Source: an uncultured Lachnospiraceae bacterium (GTDB lineage: Bacteria; Bacillota; Clostridia; Lachnospirales; Lachnospiraceae). Taken from it: a stretch of DNA of 8,168 nucleotides. The position numbers were made by a program, and so were the translations under genes. The stretch spans positions 1 to 8,168 of the forward strand of contig CAJJNI010000107.1 in the NCBI GenBank assembly GCA_905193085.1, read 5' to 3'. Of this stretch, positions 6,311 to 8,168 are shown in pieces (the first letter of the stretch is position 1; the number at the start of each line of letters is the position of its first letter). The notes under the pieces were generated by a model, which was not told the DNA's origin, did no database searches, and saw nothing but the letters and a program-made list of their open reading frames with translations.

Positions 6311-7654
6311 TCAAAGATTCATTATTCTCATTGCAATATTAAAATATATAAGGATTGAACATGTATCTACAATCGTAGTAATCAAAGGAGACGCCATAAG
6401 TGCCGGGTCTAATTTTAGTAATTTAGCAAGCATAGGTAATGTGCAGCCTATCATTTTGGCAAGTATTACTGTTGCAAATATGGCAAGACCAATAACAAGT
6501 GCAAGCTCAAAATGTTCAGGATTTGAATGATACTGTATAAAAATTCTAAGTCCGTTTACGAATGCAAGACCAAGACCTACAAGGGACGCAACTCTTATTT
6601 CTTTAAATAATACTTTTAAATAATCTTTTAAATGAATTTCGTCCATTACCATACCACGAATTACAAGTGTTGATGTCTGGGAACCGCAGTTACCGCCTGT
6701 ATCCATTAACATAGGAATAAATGCTACCAATAATGGAATTGCTGCAAATGCTTCTTCGTATCTTGTAATTATCGTACCTGTAAATGTGGCCGAAAGCATG
6801 AGTATCAAAAGCCACACTATTCTGTTTTTTGCATGTTTGAAAACTGATGTTTTAAAATATGAATCTTCTGACGGATTCAAAGCCGCCATTTTTTCAAAAT
6901 CTTCGGTATTTTCTTCCTGAATTACATCAATGGCATCATCTACAGTAATAATTCCGACAAGCCTGTATTCATTATCTACTACCGGCAGAATATTAAAATC
7001 ATATTTTCCAAACATCTGTGCAACATTTTCTTTATCCTCATGGGTCGTTACGGTAATAAGATTTGTTTCCATGATATCTGCTATATATTCTGTCTTATTT
7101 GATAACAGTAACTCTCTTACAGACACAACTCCGATAAGTTTTCTATGCTCATTTAACACATAACATGTATTTATAGATTCCTTATCAACACCTACTTTTC
7201 TTATTCTGTCAAATGCCTCTTCAACCGTCATATAACTTTTAAGATCAACAAACTCAATTGTCATAAGACTTCCTGCACTGTCAGGCGGATAATTAAGGAA
7301 TTCATTGATAAGTTTTCTCTGTCCGGCATCTGCTGATGCCAGAATTCTTTTAACTACTGTTGCCGGCATTTCTTCTATTAAATCGACTGTATCATCAAGG
7401 AAAAGATTCTCCGTTACTTCCTTAAGTTCTTTATCAGTCATTGAATGAATAAGCCTCTCCTGCATATCATGCTCCATATAAGAAAATGCCTCTACAGCTT
7501 GTTCCTTTGGTAAAAGGCGAAAAACAACTATAAGTTCTTCGGCTTTTAACTCTTCTAAATAAGTAACTAAATCAGCACAGTTAGTTGCCTCTAATATTCT
7601 TTTCAAACCTGCATAATTTTTCTCATGTAATAATTTTTCGATTCTTTCTATCAT
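6311..7654 (-). CDS. mgtE: Magnesium transporter MgtE
   Basis: MgtE is a dimeric inner-membrane Mg2+ channel whose cytosolic domains sense Mg2+ and close the pore when it is abundant. The 447 residues match the family. The N domain of short helical repeats is at about 1-125, two CBS domains at about 130-250, the connecting plug helix at about 250-275, and five membrane helices at about 276-447. The conserved pore segment PMLMDTGGNCGSQTST (314-329) and the TM5 region with LDPALMASPLITTIVD (415-430, ending in the conserved ion-binding Asp) are both present. The ATG at 7654 is chosen because AAGGGAG lies six bases upstream. An in-frame ATG at 7708 would add 18 residues but lies upstream of the terminator-like hairpin and lacks a ribosome binding site. 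It is probably monocistronic, with a long structured leader. Confidence 0.95.
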   Translation of the reverse strand: MIERIEKLLHEKNYAGLKRILEATNCADLVTYLEELKAEELIVVFRLLPKEQAVEAFSYMEHDMQERLIHSMTDKELKEVTENLFLDDTVDLIEEMPATVVKRILASADAGQRKLINEFLNYPPDSAGSLMTIEFVDLKSYMTVEEAFDRIRKVGVDKESINTCYVLNEHRKLIGVVSVRELLLSNKTEYIADIMETNLITVTTHEDKENVAQMFGKYDFNILPVVDNEYRLVGIITVDDAIDVIQEENTEDFEKMAALNPSEDSYFKTSVFKHAKNRIVWLLILMLSATFTGTIITRYEEAFAAIPLLVAFIPMLMDTGGNCGSQTSTLVIRGMVMDEIHLKDYLKVLFKEIRVASLVGLGLAFVNGLRIFIQYHSNPEHFELALVIGLAIFATVILAKMIGCTLPMLAKLLKLDPALMASPLITTIVDTCSILIYFNIAMRIMNL

Positions 7655-7660
7655 GATTTT

Positions 7661-7667
7661 CTCCCTT
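7661..7667 (-). promoter_or_regulatory. Ribosome binding site of mgtE
   Basis: AAGGGAG on the minus strand lies six bases before the ATG at 7654 and decides that start. It is 16 bases past the terminator-like hairpin, so it is transcribed only if RNA polymerase reads through. Confidence 0.85.
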
Positions 7668-7675
7668 CTGTGCAC

Positions 7676-7703
7676 ACAAACAAAATACCCTGTTACGGGT
7701 ATT
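7676..7703 (-). terminator. Terminator-like hairpin in the mgtE leader
   Basis: On the minus strand AATACCC and GGGTATT form a 7-bp stem around a six-base loop (7684-7703), followed by TTGTTTGT. It lies 29 bases before the mgtE start, the usual place for an attenuator. The stem is short and the U-tail is interrupted by G. ACGGATA (7724-7730) can pair with TACCCGT (7695-7701), 6 of 7 matching, which would take the 5' arm and prevent the stem. Confidence 0.55.
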
Positions 7704-7777
7704 AACAACAGTTATATGTTATGTATCCGTGGGACATAAAATCAGTCAGAACTCAGACATCACTGGCACAAAAACAT

Positions 7778-7817
7778 CTGCCATTACATATAGAAAGAAA
7801 ATATCAGTAAATGGCAG
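7778..7817 (-). promoter_or_regulatory. Hairpin overlapping the end of the mgtE leader reading frame
   Basis: CTGCCATTTAC (7807-7817) pairs with GTAATGGCAG (7778-7787), ten pairs with one bulged T, around a 19-base loop; ATAT/ATAT can extend it inward. The 5' arm is made of the last sense codons of the leader frame, and its TGA lies in the loop. A ribosome at the end of the frame would open it. The freed TGGCA (7779-7783) could then pair with TGCCA (7764-7768). Confidence 0.6.
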
Positions 7818-7881
7818 CATAAAAAGCCAAATTATTCAGTTTCCCGGCTGGTTCTATGTCGTAGCTACTTCGACCTTCCAT
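7804..7881 (-). CDS. Putative 25-residue leader peptide upstream of mgtE
   Basis: The frame starts with ATG at 7881, preceded four bases away by AAGGAAGGTGAG (7886-7897), a strong Shine-Dalgarno. The peptide begins MEGRSSYDIE and ends LAFYAAIY before TGA. It is neither a typical signal peptide nor a clear membrane helix, although the last eight residues are mostly hydrophobic and aromatic. It starts about 28 bases after the predicted transcript start and ends about 100 bases before the terminator-like hairpin, with its final codons forming part of a hairpin. The likely job is regulatory, with its translation governing mgtE read-through. I do not recognise the peptide. The alternative is that the Shine-Dalgarno and frame are fortuitous. 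Confidence 0.55.
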   Translation of the reverse strand: MEGRSSYDIEPAGKLNNLAFYAAIY

Positions 7882-7915
7882 ACTGCTCACCTTCCTTTTT
7901 TATTAAGATAGTGTT

Positions 7916-7944
7916 ATTATAAACAATTTAATTATTTATTTCAA
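7916..7944 (-). promoter_or_regulatory. SigA-type promoter of the mgtE transcript
   Basis: On the minus strand TTGAAA (7939-7944) is followed after exactly 17 bases by a perfect TATAAT (7916-7921). Transcription would start near 7909. The AT-rich surroundings are favourable, and this is the best promoter match upstream of mgtE. Confidence 0.8.
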
Positions 7945-7974
7945 TATAATTCAGGTAAAATAAATGTAAATTTA

Positions 7975-8040
7975 TAACAGTTCAGCTATGCTATTTTCAG
8001 GCATAAGCATCATGCCTGCATGAATAATGCTGAACTATTA
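7975..8040. repeat. 66-bp nested palindrome downstream of the right-edge gene
   Basis: The outer arms TAACAGTTCAGC (7975-7986) and GCTGAACTATTA (8029-8040) are complementary at 11 of 12 positions, and the odd pair is G-U in minus-strand RNA. Inside is a second perfect hairpin, CAGGCAT (7998-8004) with ATGCCTG (8012-8018) around seven bases. It begins 22 bases after the minus-strand stop codon at 8063. It could act as a terminator, but no good U-run follows. The compact palindromic form would also fit a dispersed intergenic repeat. Only one copy is present in this window. Confidence 0.55.
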
Positions 8041-8062
8041 CTAAATCTACATCAACATCTTA

Positions 8063-8168
8063 TCAGAATTTTCTAAATCTGTCATATCTTTCTTTGATTA
8101 TTCTATCTTTGTCGTACACTTCAAATTTATTTAAAAAGTCTAGTATGTCACTTCGCAATATCTGATTT
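8063..8168 (-). CDS. C-terminal 34 residues of an unidentified protein (possible AccA)
   Basis: One minus-strand frame is open from the window edge to TGA at 8063-8065, while the other two are interrupted early. It reads a charged helical end including LDFLNKFEVYDKDR and finishing IIKERYDRFRKF. The closing pattern of a hydrophobic pair, RY, two residues and FR resembles the C terminus of the acetyl-CoA carboxylase carboxyltransferase alpha subunit in Firmicutes, which usually ends with a similar RY..FR..G. That identity is a guess from a short tail. The gene ends well upstream of the mgtE promoter, with a nested palindrome after it, so it is probably a separate transcription unit. Confidence 0.55.
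   Translation of the reverse strand, partial: NQILRSDILDFLNKFEVYDKDRIIKERYDRFRKF

Larger units (their letters stand above)
7655..7909 (-). promoter_or_regulatory. Structured 5' leader of mgtE, probable attenuator
   Basis: About 255 transcribed bases separate the predicted start of transcription (near 7909) from the mgtE ATG. In order they hold a short reading frame with a strong Shine-Dalgarno (7804-7881), a hairpin using the frame's last codons (7778-7817), a competing hairpin (7764-7783), a small hairpin TTATGT/ACATAA (7719-7739), and a terminator-like hairpin (7684-7703). The order resembles leader-peptide attenuation. I looked for M-box landmarks (GGTGAGGCTCC and the later ACGCC-AATGGGT segment) and did not find them. 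Control by Mg2+ is inferred from the downstream gene only. Confidence 0.6.

Noticed and set aside
7655..7708. N-terminal extension of MgtE from ATG at 7708
   Set aside because: The 18 extra residues would be encoded by the terminator-like hairpin and the Shine-Dalgarno itself, and no ribosome binding site precedes 7708.
7655..7909. M-box magnesium riboswitch upstream of mgtE
   Set aside because: A GGTGAG occurs at 7887-7892, but it is part of a Shine-Dalgarno, and the remaining conserved M-box segments are not present. An Infernal search would settle it.
7729..7911. A 60-codon plus-strand open frame in the mgtE leader region
   Set aside because: It runs antisense to the leader, has no ribosome binding site, and its sequence is explained by the promoter, leader frame and hairpins on the other strand.

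Overview
The window suggests a low-GC Gram-positive bacterium of the class Clostridia, probably a Lachnospiraceae-like gut anaerobe. This is inferred from the AT-rich intergenic DNA, strong GGAGG-type ribosome binding sites, the hrcA-grpE-dnaK-dnaJ gene order under a perfect CIRCE operator, and a DnaK lacking the extra N-terminal-domain segment of Gram-negative DnaKs. No species can be named from the sequence alone.

Layout, left to right. Positions 1-358 hold the start of an unrecognised, very AT-rich gene on the minus strand that runs off the window. Positions 551-5419 hold the class I heat-shock operon on the minus strand, transcribed hrcA, grpE, dnaK, dnaJ. Its SigA-type promoter (5506-5534) and CIRCE element (5465-5491) lie directly upstream of hrcA. 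HrcA represses by binding CIRCE. DnaK, DnaJ and GrpE form the Hsp70 folding machine. A 27-nt RNA hairpin lies between dnaK and dnaJ, and a 15-bp inverted repeat follows dnaJ. Divergently, 5683-6213 encodes a small flavin reductase-like FMN-binding protein, whose promoter is enclosed by a 13-bp inverted repeat. It converges on mgtE (6311-7654, minus strand), and the two genes share a strong bidirectional terminator (6248-6293).

The most interesting part is the roughly 255-nt leader of mgtE (about 7655-7909). It has a near-consensus promoter (TTGAAA-N17-TATAAT), then a well-positioned Shine-Dalgarno and a 25-codon reading frame (7804-7881). A 10-bp hairpin has its 5' arm made of the last codons of that frame. 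A second hairpin competes for the 3' arm, and a terminator-like hairpin sits just before the mgtE ribosome binding site, with a candidate antiterminator pairing. This resembles leader-peptide attenuation of a magnesium transporter. I do not see the conserved core of the M-box magnesium riboswitch that controls mgtE in many Firmicutes.

The right edge holds the last 34 codons of another minus-strand gene, possibly the carboxyltransferase alpha subunit of acetyl-CoA carboxylase. It is followed by a 66-bp nested palindrome (7975-8040) that may be a terminator or a dispersed repeat. I see no rRNA, tRNA, CRISPR array, transposase or phage gene.
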